Source: Neobacillus sp. PS3-12 (GTDB lineage Bacteria > Bacillota > Bacilli > Bacillales > Cytobacillaceae). Taken from it: a DNA stretch of 64,000 bases. Below are positions 36,294-46,354 of the stretch, piece by piece. Location: assembly GCF_030915385.1 (NCBI RefSeq), contig NZ_CP133268.1, positions 5,430,001-5,494,000 of the forward strand, written 5' to 3'. The stretch's first letter is position 1, and every line of letters begins with the position of its first letter. The notes under the pieces are model-generated. The model saw nothing but the letters and a program-made list of their open reading frames with translations. It was not told the origin of the DNA and did no database searches. A program made the translations under genes and the position numbers.

Positions 36294-36962
36294 TTGAAAA
36301 AGCTGCAAAATCTGATTGGACAAAAAGTAGAACTTGAGGTTTCAGGAAAGGTAATTTTTCAAGGGATCTTAAAAGATATTGGCCAAGATATTTTAGTCTT
36401 ATTTAATGGTATGGATTATTTCTATATCCCTCTTTTACATGTTCATAATCTAAGAGTAAATAATTTAATCGAATTAGAGACTAATGGTAATGATCCAATT
36501 TCACCGATCAATGATGAACAAACAGTAATCTCCTATCGAAAAACTTTATTGAATGCAAAAGGAAGATTTGTGGAAATTTTTGTAACAGGGAATAAGTCAC
36601 TTCATGGTTATGTTACGAATGTAATGAATGATTACTTTTCTTTTTATTCACCGATCTATAAAACAATGCTCATTTCATTAAATCATTTGAAATGGCTAAC
36701 CCCTTATCAAACCGATCTTACTCCCTACACCCTTGATACAAAAGCACTACCAGTAAAACCGTTAGGAATTACTCTTCAACGCTCCTTAGAGGAACAAATT
36801 AAAAAAATGGAAGGAAATTTAGTGGTATTCGATATTGGAGACCACCCGTTTAAAATCGGTTTGTTAAAACTTATTCAAGATAATATTGCCGAGTTGGTTG
36901 TAGCAAGCGGAGAAACTGTATTTTGGAAGGTTTCTCATTTAAAATCTATCCATACTCCATAA
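36294..36962 (+). CDS. CotB-like protein lacking the Arg-Ser tail (DUF2642-type)
   Basis: The 222-residue product has three degenerate repeats of the same domain as CotB: LIGQKVELEV...HVHNL, KGRFVEIFV...LNHLKWL and EGNLVVFDI...VSHLKSI. It has no S/R tail. TTG 36294 has AAGGAGG eight bases upstream, and the gene follows cotB by 77 bases. It is likely a coat component that assembles with CotB without being a CotH substrate. Divergence between repeats exceeds that within CotB. Confidence 0.75.
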   Translation: MKKLQNLIGQKVELEVSGKVIFQGILKDIGQDILVLFNGMDYFYIPLLHVHNLRVNNLIELETNGNDPISPINDEQTVISYRKTLLNAKGRFVEIFVTGNKSLHGYVTNVMNDYFSFYSPIYKTMLISLNHLKWLTPYQTDLTPYTLDTKALPVKPLGITLQRSLEEQIKKMEGNLVVFDIGDHPFKIGLLKLIQDNIAELVVASGETVFWKVSHLKSIHTP

Positions 36963-37047
36963 GTTTAGGAAAAAACCTTTTTATAGTATGAATAAAAGGT
37001 TTATTTTCCTGGATATAAATAGGACAGGTACCTTAAATAAACATATT

Positions 37048-37085
37048 AAAAAAACACCTTCACTTATTTTGGAGGTGTTTTGATT
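37048..37085. terminator. Bidirectional terminator
   Basis: AAAACACCT and AGGTGTTTT arms with A and T tracts, between the cotB-like gene and the convergent helicase gene. Confidence 0.75.
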
Positions 37086-37109
37086 TGAACCATCAAGAAT
37101 ATTTTTTTA

Positions 37110-39677
37110 TTATGAATAATATCTATTGCGATATCTTGCTGAATGACATGTATCACATATTTGAAATTCACTCTCCCAAGGTAAGTTTTTTCCGCAATTC
37201 CTGCATTTTTTTGTGAATTTTTTAATATCGGACTTAAGCCGCTCATGAACCTGCTCACTTATTTCTTCACGAACTCTTTCCCAATAAAACGCTTCTGTTC
37301 GCTGTCCTAGCCGATATAGAAATAAAAGATGCAGTCCAATCGATTTATAGCTAAGTTCTAATTCTTCTAAGTTTCGATTTTTTATATGTGGGTCAGGAAG
37401 CTTCTCCCCATTTACAATTGCGTACATGGTTTCTTCCCATTGAGAAATAAGTTCTTGCTCTTTTGTTGAAAAAGGAAGATGCAAAAAACCATATAAATCC
37501 ATCATTGATAAACGTGCTTCAATTTCGGTACCGGAAATTCTCTCATAAAGTAACCGTTCTTCTGATAAAGAAGCTTTTTTTGTTCCATTTGGACTATTAA
37601 ATCTTTCCCACAGTTCAAAAAAAGTATCAAGATCATGATAGTACTTTTGAAAACGTTCAAATACTGAATTCGTCGGAGCAATTGCAAATGTATGAACTGG
37701 CTCATCTTCTTGAAGAAGTAATCTTTCCATTAATTTTATCTCTTTTGTAAATGCAACCTTTCCCACATTGTAAATGCCTTTTCTACCAGCACGACCTGCA
37801 ATTTGCTTGACCTCTTGTGAACTAAGACGTCTCCTTCTTGTCCCATCAAATTTCTCATTTTCTAAAAAAACGATTCTATGAATTGGCAGGTTCAGCCCCA
37901 TCCCAATTGCATCCGTGGAAACAATGACTTTTGTATCTCCATTATTAAAGTGCTGAATTTGTTTTTTTCTTGTTTCCGGAGGCATACTTCCGTAGATCAT
38001 ACTTACAGAATGTCCATCATGTTGAAGCTTTGATGCTGTCTCAAGTACCCTTCTTCTCGAAAAACATATGAGAGCATCACCTTTTTTAACATGGGTAATT
38101 TTAAATTCCTTCGTTTCCACTTCAAGTGGTGTATCTCGTGTGTATTCGGTAATTGTAATTTCTGCTTCACCTAAAAGTTGAAGCAACATCGATTTTGAAT
38201 TTCTGCTTCCAATGATATGGACTTCATTTGCTTTTGCTTTAGTTATGGCTTTATACCAGGAAAATCCTCGATCCTTATCCGTAATCATTTGCGCCTCATC
38301 AATGACAACAACTTCATAAAAATCTTTTTCTTGGAACATTTCAACTGTACAAGAGGTGTGTGCTGCACCGGCAGTCATTTTTTCCTCTTCTCCTGTTTTT
38401 AATGAGCACGGTGTGCCTTCGGAATTTAATTTATCATAAACTTCTAATGCCAAAAGTCTTAATGGTGCTAGATATATGCCGCTGATCGCTTCCTTCATTC
38501 GCTCTAATGCATGGTGTGTCTTTCCAGTATTGGTTTCTCCGATATGCAGAGTATAGTGAATTTGTCTATCAGGTGATGGATTATACTCCTGCCCAAAGAT
38601 GTCCTCCATCATCCGTTCTTCTTCTTCTCGTCTTCGTTGAATTTCCGCTAGTTCTTCTGCCTTTCTTTTTTCTCGTCGGATAAGGTCTTTTTCATATTGT
38701 TCCTGATGCTTAACCAAATTAAATGGTGTTTCGGCAAGAGTCAATAGGTCGGATACATACTCTTCTTCAATTTCACTTATGATTTCTTCTTCAAATTCTT
38801 CAGCAAGATCACTGATGCTTCCCCATATAAATGTGTCGGAAATTTCTTCAGAAAAAATTTCGGAATACTGATTTTTAAGTTTTGGTGAAAGCTGGTCATT
38901 TACAATTTCGATAAGAATATCAGCCAAGGAATCTGAAATCAATCTTCCATAAACATAATCATAGGTTTCATATGTGTAATAACTCCGGCCCCATTCTAAA
39001 GTTTTGTTAATCTCTCCTGTAAGTTCCTCAAAAAAAGTAGGGATTGTCGTATATTCTGAATTCTGAAAGCTTCCTTCCTCTACTAACTTTTCTTCTAATG
39101 CAAATTTATCTACCGTTTTATATTTCCTTTTCGTTTTAAAATCATTTGATAGTTGTTTTGCCACAGCATACCTTACCGACAGAAAAATCTGATCGCTATT
39201 TTCCATGAAAATGGATTCCGCCTCATCCTTAATAAGGAATTTGAATTTATCCTTCTTTTCCTGGAGGCGTGCTTGTTTTTCACGTTTCAAAAAATCAGCT
39301 CTGGCATGATAATACCGATTTTCCCAATCCTGTTTATTTTCACCTATTGTTTCTGTTAACCATTCAAGTACTTTAAATGGCTGGTAAGTCCTCATTTCAT
39401 TTCGAAATAATCGGTTTATAAGTTTCCGATCAACACCAGCAACCTCAAACCCTTTTTCACTTAAAATTTGCTTTTTCTCATTTCTTGGTATATCATTCGT
39501 AACTTTATTTAGCCAAACATTCAGCCAAATTTGTTCCAGGTAGTTCATGCGTTCTTGCAAATATTGGTCAAAAGAAGGCATATTCTCTTTCATTTCAAGG
39601 TAACTGTAAATATCTTCAAAGACTTTCCGCTTCGTATGTTCGACAGCTTGAGGATATATCACGGCCAGTTTACTCAA
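37110..39677 (-). CDS. Suv3-like DEAD/DEAH-box helicase with C-terminal zinc ribbon
   Basis: The 855-residue protein has a helical, charged N-terminal region of about 370 residues including a coiled coil (RREKRKAEELAEIQRRREEEE). The helicase core is of the Suv3/Ski2-related type: GETNTGKT (380-387), DEAQMI, SRRRVLE, STDAIGMGLNL and QEVKQIAGRAGRKG. It ends in a CRNCG-x14-CDTC zinc ribbon. Suv3 proteins are RNA helicases of mitochondrial and bacterial RNA decay. The ATG is at 39677 with GGAGGAATTG upstream. It is monocistronic, next to a small ybxH-like gene. Confidence 0.82.
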   Translation of the reverse strand: MSKLAVIYPQAVEHTKRKVFEDIYSYLEMKENMPSFDQYLQERMNYLEQIWLNVWLNKVTNDIPRNEKKQILSEKGFEVAGVDRKLINRLFRNEMRTYQPFKVLEWLTETIGENKQDWENRYYHARADFLKREKQARLQEKKDKFKFLIKDEAESIFMENSDQIFLSVRYAVAKQLSNDFKTKRKYKTVDKFALEEKLVEEGSFQNSEYTTIPTFFEELTGEINKTLEWGRSYYTYETYDYVYGRLISDSLADILIEIVNDQLSPKLKNQYSEIFSEEISDTFIWGSISDLAEEFEEEIISEIEEEYVSDLLTLAETPFNLVKHQEQYEKDLIRREKRKAEELAEIQRRREEEERMMEDIFGQEYNPSPDRQIHYTLHIGETNTGKTHHALERMKEAISGIYLAPLRLLALEVYDKLNSEGTPCSLKTGEEEKMTAGAAHTSCTVEMFQEKDFYEVVVIDEAQMITDKDRGFSWYKAITKAKANEVHIIGSRNSKSMLLQLLGEAEITITEYTRDTPLEVETKEFKITHVKKGDALICFSRRRVLETASKLQHDGHSVSMIYGSMPPETRKKQIQHFNNGDTKVIVSTDAIGMGLNLPIHRIVFLENEKFDGTRRRRLSSQEVKQIAGRAGRKGIYNVGKVAFTKEIKLMERLLLQEDEPVHTFAIAPTNSVFERFQKYYHDLDTFFELWERFNSPNGTKKASLSEERLLYERISGTEIEARLSMMDLYGFLHLPFSTKEQELISQWEETMYAIVNGEKLPDPHIKNRNLEELELSYKSIGLHLLFLYRLGQRTEAFYWERVREEISEQVHERLKSDIKKFTKKCRNCGKNLPWESEFQICDTCHSARYRNRYYS

Positions 39678-39711
39678 TTACAATTCCTCCTCTGCTGATA
39701 GTATAAAAACC

Positions 39712-39903
39712 TTATATATCATGTTTTATACAATAATCATTCACTAATTCCTCAATTTGGTCAATCTCGGGAAATTTTCCTTCAAATTGAAATAGCAGGT
39801 CTTCAATAAATTGATCATGATGATATACATGTATGGCTCCATTTTGTTTTATAACACTAAATTCTGGAATAAACTGATAACCGTTTCGTTCTATGGCTCC
39901 CAT
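39712..39903 (-). CDS. YbxH-like small protein (63 aa)
   Basis: The product begins MGAIERNGYQFIPEFSVI and continues with IHVYHHDQFIEDLLFQFEG and an EELVNDYC helix. It resembles the B. subtilis YbxH family as I recall it. Small, soluble, function unknown. A gapped purine-rich site precedes the ATG. It is 34 bases upstream of the helicase gene and may share its transcript. Confidence 0.6.
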   Translation of the reverse strand: MGAIERNGYQFIPEFSVIKQNGAIHVYHHDQFIEDLLFQFEGKFPEIDQIEELVNDYCIKHDI

Positions 39904-39963
39904 TTTTTCGCCCCTTCACTGTTCATTTTTTTTTAGTATGAGCGAAAAAACATTGGAAATACA

Positions 39964-39998
39964 AACAGAGGACGATCATTAAAGATCATCCTCTGTTC
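39964..39998 (-). terminator. Terminator of the ccpN-yqfL-ppdK unit
   Basis: CAGAGGACGATC and GATCATCCTCTG arms with a six-base loop, directly past the ppdK stop on the minus strand; moderate T-content follows. Confidence 0.75.
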
Positions 39999-40018
39999 GA
40001 AAATAGTTTTAATGTTAT

Positions 40019-42686
40019 TTAGGCTGTGGTATATACACGGTCACTGTTTTCATTCTTTATTGTTGCTTGTGCCGCTGCTAAGCGAGCAAGTGGAACACGG
40101 TAAGGTGAACAGCTTACATAATTGAGCCCGGTTTTATAACAGAATTCGATTGAACTTTTTTCGCCTCCATGTTCACCACAAATTCCTGTTTTTAAATTAG
40201 GATTCGTCATTCTTCCAAGCTTCACACCCATGTCCACAAGCTTACCTACTCCTTCTTGGTCAAGAACGGCAAATGGATTTTCTGGGAGAACTTTTTGTTC
40301 TGTGTATGATTGCAAAAACTTACCTTCGGCATCATCCCGACTAAACCCAAAGGTTGTTTGAGTTAAATCATTGGTTCCAAATGAGAAGAAATCGGCTTCT
40401 TCAGCAATTTTGTCGGCAGTTAAAGCAGCCCTTGGAATTTCGATCATGGTCCCAATGGTATAATTGAAATCTTTTCCTGTTTCCTCTTTTACTTGCAACG
40501 CGGAGTCAATGACCAATTGACGCATCTTCTTTAATTCGTTAACATGACCGACAAGTGGAATCATGATTTCCGGAATTCACATCAAATCCTTTTTCAGCTA
40601 AAGCGGCTGTTGCATAAAAAATCGCTTTTGCTTGCATTTCGTAAATTTCAGGATGGATCATTCCAAGGCGGCAGCCCCGAAGTCCGAGCATTGGGTTGAA
40701 TTCATCCAATTGACGAACTTTCCTCAGCATTTGTTCTTTTTCCTTCAATTCCTTTGATCCAGGATTTGTAATCTGCAGCTTTGTTACATCCACTAAAAGT
40801 TCTTCTTTATCTGGTAAAAATTCATGCAGCGGCGGATCTAATAAACGAATGGTTACTGGGTTACCTTGCATTGCCACAAAGATGCCTTCAAAATCACTTT
40901 GTTGCATTGGCAGTAACTGGTCAAGAGCCACAACCCGATCTTCAAAGTTATCTGCTATAATCATTTTTTGAACAATAGGTAGTCGCTTAACATCCATAAA
41001 CATATGTTCTGTACGGCATAAGCCAATACCATTTGCACCAAATTCAAAAGCCTTTCTAGCATCTTCAGGATTATCAGCATTTGCTCTAACCCCAATTTTC
41101 CGTTCTTGGTCTGCCCAGTTAAGTAATAAAATAAATTCGTCAGAGAGTTTTGGTTCAATCATGGGAATTTCACCTAACATGATTTCTCCGGTTGATCCGT
41201 CAATTGTAATGATCTCCCCATATTTGATCGTGGTGGTGCCGACCGTAACCTGTTTTGTCTTGAGATCTATTTTCAGAGCTTCACACCCGCAAATACATGC
41301 TTTACCCATCCCTCTAGCAACAACAGCGGCATGGCTGGTCATACCACCACGGCTCGTTACAACTGCTTGAGCCGCAATAATCCCATGAATATCGTCAGGA
41401 GTGGTTTCTGGACGGACAAGGATAACCTTTTTCCCATTTTTACTTAATTGCTCCGCTTCATCTGCATCAAAAACTACTTGACCGGTTGCTGCACCAGGAG
41501 ATGCTGGCAATCCTTTAGCTAAAAGCTTCTTCTCAATAGAATCATCGATCCTACGGTGGAGTAATTGATTTAATTGGTCTGGATCCACCCTTAAAAGGGC
41601 AGTTTTTCGATCAATAATTCCCTCTTCAACCATGTCAACTGCAACCTTAATTGCGGCTTGAGCAGTTCTTTTACCTGTCCTAGTTTGCAAGATAAATAGT
41701 TTTCCACGTTCAACTGTAAATTCAATGTCTTGCATATCTTTATAATGCTGCTCAAGTCGGGTGCAAGTTTCAAAAAATTGTTGAAACACTTCAGGCATTT
41801 CATCCTTTAAGGTAGCAATAGGTTGTGGTGTCCGGATCCTGGCAACAACGTCTTCTCCTTGAGCATTAATAAGATATTCCCCATATAGAACCGCTTCTCC
41901 AGTCGAGGGGTTTCTGGTGAAAGCAACTCCTGTTCCGGAATCATTTCCCATATTACCAAAGACCATACTTTGGATATTCACAGCAGTACCCAAGTGTTCC
42001 GGTATTTTGTTTAAGCGGCGGTATACAATCGCTCTTTGGTTATTCCATGAGTCAAATACTGCCTTAATAGCAAGAAAAAGCTGATCCTTTGGATTTTGAG
42101 GAAATTCATTTTTGGTATGTTTACGTACAATTTTTTTATAACCAGTAATTACTTCTTGCCAATCCTCTGCAGTAAGCTCGGGATCAGATGAATATCCTTT
42201 TTCATCACGAGTTTCTTCTAATAACTGTTCAAAATAATAGGTGTCAACATTTAAAACGACATCACTAAACATTTGAATGAAGCGCCGATAAGAGTCATAG
42301 GCAAAGCGCGGATTATTTGTTAAATGGGCAACGCCTTCAACAGTTTCATCATTCATCCCTAAATTCAGAATCGTGTCCATCATACCTGGCATTGAGAAAG
42401 CAGCTCCAGAACGGACAGAAACGAGCAATGGATTCTTGGGGTCTCCCAACTTTTTGCCCATTTTCTCTTCGAGTTTTTTCAGGGCCTCCAGTATTTGAGC
42501 TTCCATCAGGCTGGAAATTTGTTTTCCCTCTTTATAGTAATCATTGCAAGCTTGAGTAGAGATTGTAAATCCATATGGAACAGGAAGCCCAATTCGGGTC
42601 ATTTCAGCTAAATTTGCTCCCTTCCCTCCCAAAAGCTCCTTCATATCACTATTACCTTCATGAAACAGATAAACAAATTTTCCCAT
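40019..42686 (-). CDS. ppdK: Pyruvate, phosphate dikinase, frameshifted near its C-terminal domain
   Basis: PPDK interconverts pyruvate + ATP + Pi with PEP + AMP + PPi. Two frames join into one 888-residue enzyme. They give the ATP-grasp domain (GGKGANLAEMTRIGLPVP; SVRSGAAFSMPGMMDT), the phospho-His swivelling domain GGMTSHAAVVARGMGKAC, and the PEP barrel with GICGEHGGEKSSIEFC. The shift is a doubled T in GTGAATTCCGG (40574-40575): AAT CCG GAA ATC ATG restores DVNPEIMIPLVGH. It is five bases after yqfL, its regulatory enzyme. Confidence 0.92.
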
Positions 42687-42691
42687 TTAAA

Positions 42692-43516
42692 CTACTCCTC
42701 TCTCTTTTTAAGGATATCTAAAATCAAACTGGCTGTTTCTTCAACAGCTTTGTTTGATACATCGATGATTGGACAGCCAACGCGCTTCATAATTTTTTCT
42801 GCATAATCTAATTCATCAAGAATTCGTTCAAAACTGGCATATTGGGCTTGTGAGGCTAACCCAAGTGCTCTTAGTCGCTCTTTACGAATTTCATTCAACT
42901 TATCTGGTGAAATAATCAGCCCAATACAATTACGTCTGGGAACTTCAAATAATTCATCTGCCGGAGGTACTTCTGGTACTAATGGTACATTAGCAACCTT
43001 AAATCGCTTATGTGCTAAATACATGGATAAAGGAGTTTTTGAAGTACGTGAAACTCCGATCAAAACTATATCTGCCCGTAGGATGCCTCGTGGGTCTCGG
43101 CCATCATCGTATTTTACAGCAAATTCAATTGCTTCTATTTTTCGGAAATATTCTTCATCAAGCTTTCTCACTAGACCAGGTAACTGTCTTGGATTTTTGT
43201 TAAACCTTTTGGAAAAAGCATCGATCAATGGATGAAGCAAATCAACCGCCTGGATTCCTTCCTCTTTTGCACGCAGATCCAAATACTCTTTTAAAGCAGG
43301 TATCACAAGTGTGTACGCAATGACAGAATGGCTTCTTTTTGCCAAGATAATAACATCCTCGATATCCTCGATTTCCTCTACATACGAATTGCGGCGGATA
43401 TCAATTTGGCCGATATCAAATTGTGTTGCTACTGCTTTAACGACGAATTCTGCTGTTTCCCCTACAGAATCAGAAACAACATAGACCACTTCTTTCGGAT
43501 TCAAAGTCACTTCCAC
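42692..43516 (-). CDS. yqfL: PPDK regulatory protein (bifunctional kinase/pyrophosphorylase, DUF299)
   Basis: This enzyme inactivates PPDK by ADP-dependent phosphorylation of a Thr and reactivates it by Pi-dependent removal. The 274-residue length and the motifs VSDSVGETAE at the N-terminus and IGVSRTSKTPLSMYLA (P-loop-like, near residue 153) are typical. It lies between ccpN and ppdK with gaps of four and five bases, so the enzyme and its switch are co-transcribed. Confidence 0.93.
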   Translation of the reverse strand: MEVTLNPKEVVYVVSDSVGETAEFVVKAVATQFDIGQIDIRRNSYVEEIEDIEDVIILAKRSHSVIAYTLVIPALKEYLDLRAKEEGIQAVDLLHPLIDAFSKRFNKNPRQLPGLVRKLDEEYFRKIEAIEFAVKYDDGRDPRGILRADIVLIGVSRTSKTPLSMYLAHKRFKVANVPLVPEVPPADELFEVPRRNCIGLIISPDKLNEIRKERLRALGLASQAQYASFERILDELDYAEKIMKRVGCPIIDVSNKAVEETASLILDILKKREE

Positions 43517-43520
43517 TCCC

Positions 43521-44150
43521 CTATTGTTCGGTGATTTCCAGGTATGCCCGGGTGATTGTTGTCTTTGTGATGCGGCCGATTACCATATATGTATGTGGGT
43601 ATTCATCGGTTTCCTTTACTACAGGAAGCGAATCGATATGGTTTTCAATCATTTTTTTGGCAGCTTCCAATAAGGTTTCTTCCGGCTTAATCATAACGAT
43701 ATTGGGCATTCTCGTCATAATAACACTTACAGGTAAATCATCGAGATTTCTATTACCTAGTGCAGACCGCAGTAAATCTTTACGTGATATAACCCCGGCT
43801 AAATGGCCCTTTTCATCTACTGCATAAAGGGTGCCGACATCTTCCAAAAAAAGCTGAACGATCGCATCATAAACTGATGATGATTTTTGTATTACAATAG
43901 GATGTGCTTTGTAATCCACAACTTTTTGATTGGTAAATTTTTTAGCTTGAAGCTTCATTTCGTAATTTTCATTAAAATAGTAGCCAACACGCGGCCTGGC
44001 TTCAAGATTTCCTGCCATTGTTAAAATAGCTAAATCTGGTCTTAGGGCTGCCCGAGTCAAAGAAAGTTTATCAGCTATTTGTTTTCCTGTTATTGGTCCG
44101 CTTTTTTTAACTATCTCAATGATTTCTTCCTGCCGTTTTGTTAATTTAAT
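43521..44150 (-). CDS. ccpN: CcpN-type repressor of gluconeogenic genes, probable AUU start
   Basis: It has an N-terminal winged helix (KRQEEIIEIVKKSGPITGKQ, then DKLSLTRAALRPDLAIL) and two CBS domains (VYDAIVQLFLEDVGTLYAVD; VIMTRMPN). In Bacillus, CcpN represses gapB and pckA during glycolysis. The conserved helix begins upstream of every standard start: no ATG, GTG or TTG lies in frame between a stop at about 44194 and the TTG at 44060, which would delete half of the DNA-binding domain. GGGGGAG is five bases before an ATT at 44150, giving 209 residues against about 212 in B. subtilis. Confidence 0.85.
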   Translation of the reverse strand: MKLTKRQEEIIEIVKKSGPITGKQIADKLSLTRAALRPDLAILTMAGNLEARPRVGYYFNENYEMKLQAKKFTNQKVVDYKAHPIVIQKSSSVYDAIVQLFLEDVGTLYAVDEKGHLAGVISRKDLLRSALGNRNLDDLPVSVIMTRMPNIVMIKPEETLLEAAKKMIENHIDSLPVVKETDEYPHTYMVIGRITKTTITRAYLEITEQ

Positions 44151-44399
44151 AGGATCTCCCCCTTTCTGCTTGGATATTATAATTATCTAAATATGCTATA
44201 CTAATTAATATATAGTATACTACATTTAAACCGAAATGGAATAATTATTTATACTTTTTTGTGACAAAGAATGAAAAAACTCGCCTTTTTTCACAAAAAA
44301 CAACCAGTTAATTGGGCTAGTAAAGGTATTAAAGGTTTTTTTTGGCTAAAACTAAATATATATTCAGTGCTTATGAATCATTCAATGGGGTGCGTTCAC

Positions 44400-45221
44400 G
44401 TGAAACGAACAGCAGTTCAAGTATTAATCATTAGCATTTCTACAATGATATTGGCTTATTCCATGAATTCATTCCTTATTCCTCATAAAGTGTTAACGGG
44501 TGGTGTGGGTGGATTCGCAATTGTGATCAACCACTTCACTCATATTAATACGGGCTGGATTATTTTAGTCATAAATATTCCATTATTTATATTGGGATAT
44601 TTTTTTTTAGGAAGAAGGTTCATGATTTTAACTATTTATTCTGTAATATTGCAATCTGTTTTAATGCGCATAATCCCTGTCCATCCATTTAGTCATGATA
44701 TTCTCACATCATGTATTTTCGGGGGTGTATTAAATGGATTATGTGTAGGAGCAAATATACGATTTGGCGGATCTAGCGGCGGAACGGATATTATTAGCGT
44801 TATTCTTTCCAAGAAGAAAGATTTATCAGTGGGGTATTTAAGTACATGGATGAATTTAGCCGTAGTGCTTACAAGTGCATTGGTATTTGGAACAGCGCGA
44901 ACTCTTTATACGCTTTTTGCCATTTTTGCCTCTGGAAGAGCCGTAGATGTTGTGCATACAAGTCATACAAAAATTACTGTTACGATTATAACGGAAAAAT
45001 GGAAGGAATTAAGTGAAACCTTAATCCATTTACATTCTCGCGGAGTGACAATGACGGATGCTGAAGGTGTTTATTCTCACAAACAAAAAAAGGTATTAAC
45101 AACAATCATCACAAAATATGAGTTATCTGAAACGAAAGAGGCCATTCGCCTGCAGGACCCTACCGCTTTTGTTTATATCACAAGAGCGATCGAGGTAATG
45201 GGAAAATTCCGTAAAGATTAA
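44400..45221 (+). CDS. YitT/DUF2179 family membrane protein
   Basis: Five or so membrane segments (LIISISTMILAYSMN; GWIILVINIPLFILGYFFL and others) are followed by a soluble DUF2179 domain of about 80 residues (KITVTIITEKWKELSETL; RGVTMTDAEGVYS). The function of the family is poorly known. I choose GTG at 44400, with GGGGTG seven bases upstream, because the family starts right before the first helix; an upstream ATG at 44271 has no ribosome site and adds 43 odd residues. Confidence 0.78.
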   Translation: MKRTAVQVLIISISTMILAYSMNSFLIPHKVLTGGVGGFAIVINHFTHINTGWIILVINIPLFILGYFFLGRRFMILTIYSVILQSVLMRIIPVHPFSHDILTSCIFGGVLNGLCVGANIRFGGSSGGTDIISVILSKKKDLSVGYLSTWMNLAVVLTSALVFGTARTLYTLFAIFASGRAVDVVHTSHTKITVTIITEKWKELSETLIHLHSRGVTMTDAEGVYSHKQKKVLTTIITKYELSETKEAIRLQDPTAFVYITRAIEVMGKFRKD

Positions 45222-45228
45222 CTTTTAA

Positions 45229-45291
45229 AGAAAAGGAGAAGGAAGCAGTTGTCCTAATTTAAAGACAACTGCTTCCTTCTCCTTCTTTGTT
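45229..45291. terminator. Long bidirectional terminator between yitT-type gene and gerB-type gene
   Basis: AAAGGAGAAGGAAGCAGTTGTC and its complement form a 22-base perfect stem with a ten-base loop. The stop codon of the minus-strand germination gene (TAG, 45254-45256) lies inside the loop. Confidence 0.85.
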
Positions 45292-46351
45292 TTATTTCAC
45301 CGATTACCAATATTATCATTGGTAAAATGACTTGGAATGGAAAGGCATAATAAAAATATACTTTAAATGCCCACTCCCCCATCTCCATTATGCTGTAATA
45401 CAGGCAATAGGAAAAATAAAGCATCAAAAGTCCTGTTTGAATCACGATTGATCTGTAATCATCTAAATGGAATAAATGCGCAATCCCTTTACAAGCTACT
45501 AGCAAACATATACTCAACTTAATGAATACCCCGACAACAAAAATAACAGCAACTGTTAGTTCTAATCTTTCGAAATAATCACCGATCCTAATTCGGCTAA
45601 CAGCCACATGGGCTGGGAAGTAAAATTTGGTTTCTACAGGACCTAAAATTAAAATATTTCGCAACGTAATAATTACGAGTAAAAAGCCTGCAATAGCAGT
45701 TCCTAGCAAAAATACCTTATAAAGAGATTTTTTTGTTTTAAGGGATGAAAATATACCAATAAATAATACCGTTTCTGCAAATGGGAAGGCAAAGGTTGAG
45801 GCACCGCCCTTTAAAATAAGCTGCCATCCATTATTAAAAATTGGCTTTATATTATTAAAGTCTAAGAGGGGAAACCCCAAAAGTTGAACAATTAAAATGA
45901 TCAAGAGAATGACAGGTAAAAGATATGCACTTGTCCTTGCCAATACTTCAATTCCAGATTTAACTGCAGGAATTGCAACCATCACTAAACAAAACATCGG
46001 AACAAATTTTGGTGTTTCAGGCATGGCAACGGTATTAATAAATTCTCCAAAATTTCGGACCACAAGTGCTCCAAGGTGAAAGGAATACCATATGTAAAGA
46101 AGAATGAATACCTTTCCTGCAACTTTACCAAATGTCTCCTCTATGATTTCAAATAAACCTTTTTCTGGATATAAGGACATAATCCTTGAAAAAATAATGA
46201 GTATTGGCAGTGACATGAAAAGTCCAAAAATCACACTTATCCACGCATCTTGTTTGGATTCTGTACCAGTACCAAGGATATAAGTGCTGCCCAAAATAAA
46301 AATCATTAATAAACAAATGGCTTCCTTATTTGTAATTTTTTCATTTCGCAT
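45254..46351 (-). CDS. GerB-type spore germination permease subunit
   Basis: The 365-residue protein has about ten membrane helices and the endospore-germination permease pattern (KEAICLLMIFILGST; GGASTFAFPFAETVLFIGIF). B subunits are APC-superfamily transporters that hold the germinant-binding site in the spore inner membrane. It is the last gene of the A-C-D-B operon, three bases after the D-type gene. Confidence 0.87.
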   Translation of the reverse strand: MRNEKITNKEAICLLMIFILGSTYILGTGTESKQDAWISVIFGLFMSLPILIIFSRIMSLYPEKGLFEIIEETFGKVAGKVFILLYIWYSFHLGALVVRNFGEFINTVAMPETPKFVPMFCLVMVAIPAVKSGIEVLARTSAYLLPVILLIILIVQLLGFPLLDFNNIKPIFNNGWQLILKGGASTFAFPFAETVLFIGIFSSLKTKKSLYKVFLLGTAIAGFLLVIITLRNILILGPVETKFYFPAHVAVSRIRIGDYFERLELTVAVIFVVGVFIKLSICLLVACKGIAHLFHLDDYRSIVIQTGLLMLYFSYCLYYSIMEMGEWAFKVYFYYAFPFQVILPMIILVIGEIKQRRRRKQLSLN

Positions 46352-46354
46352 GTA

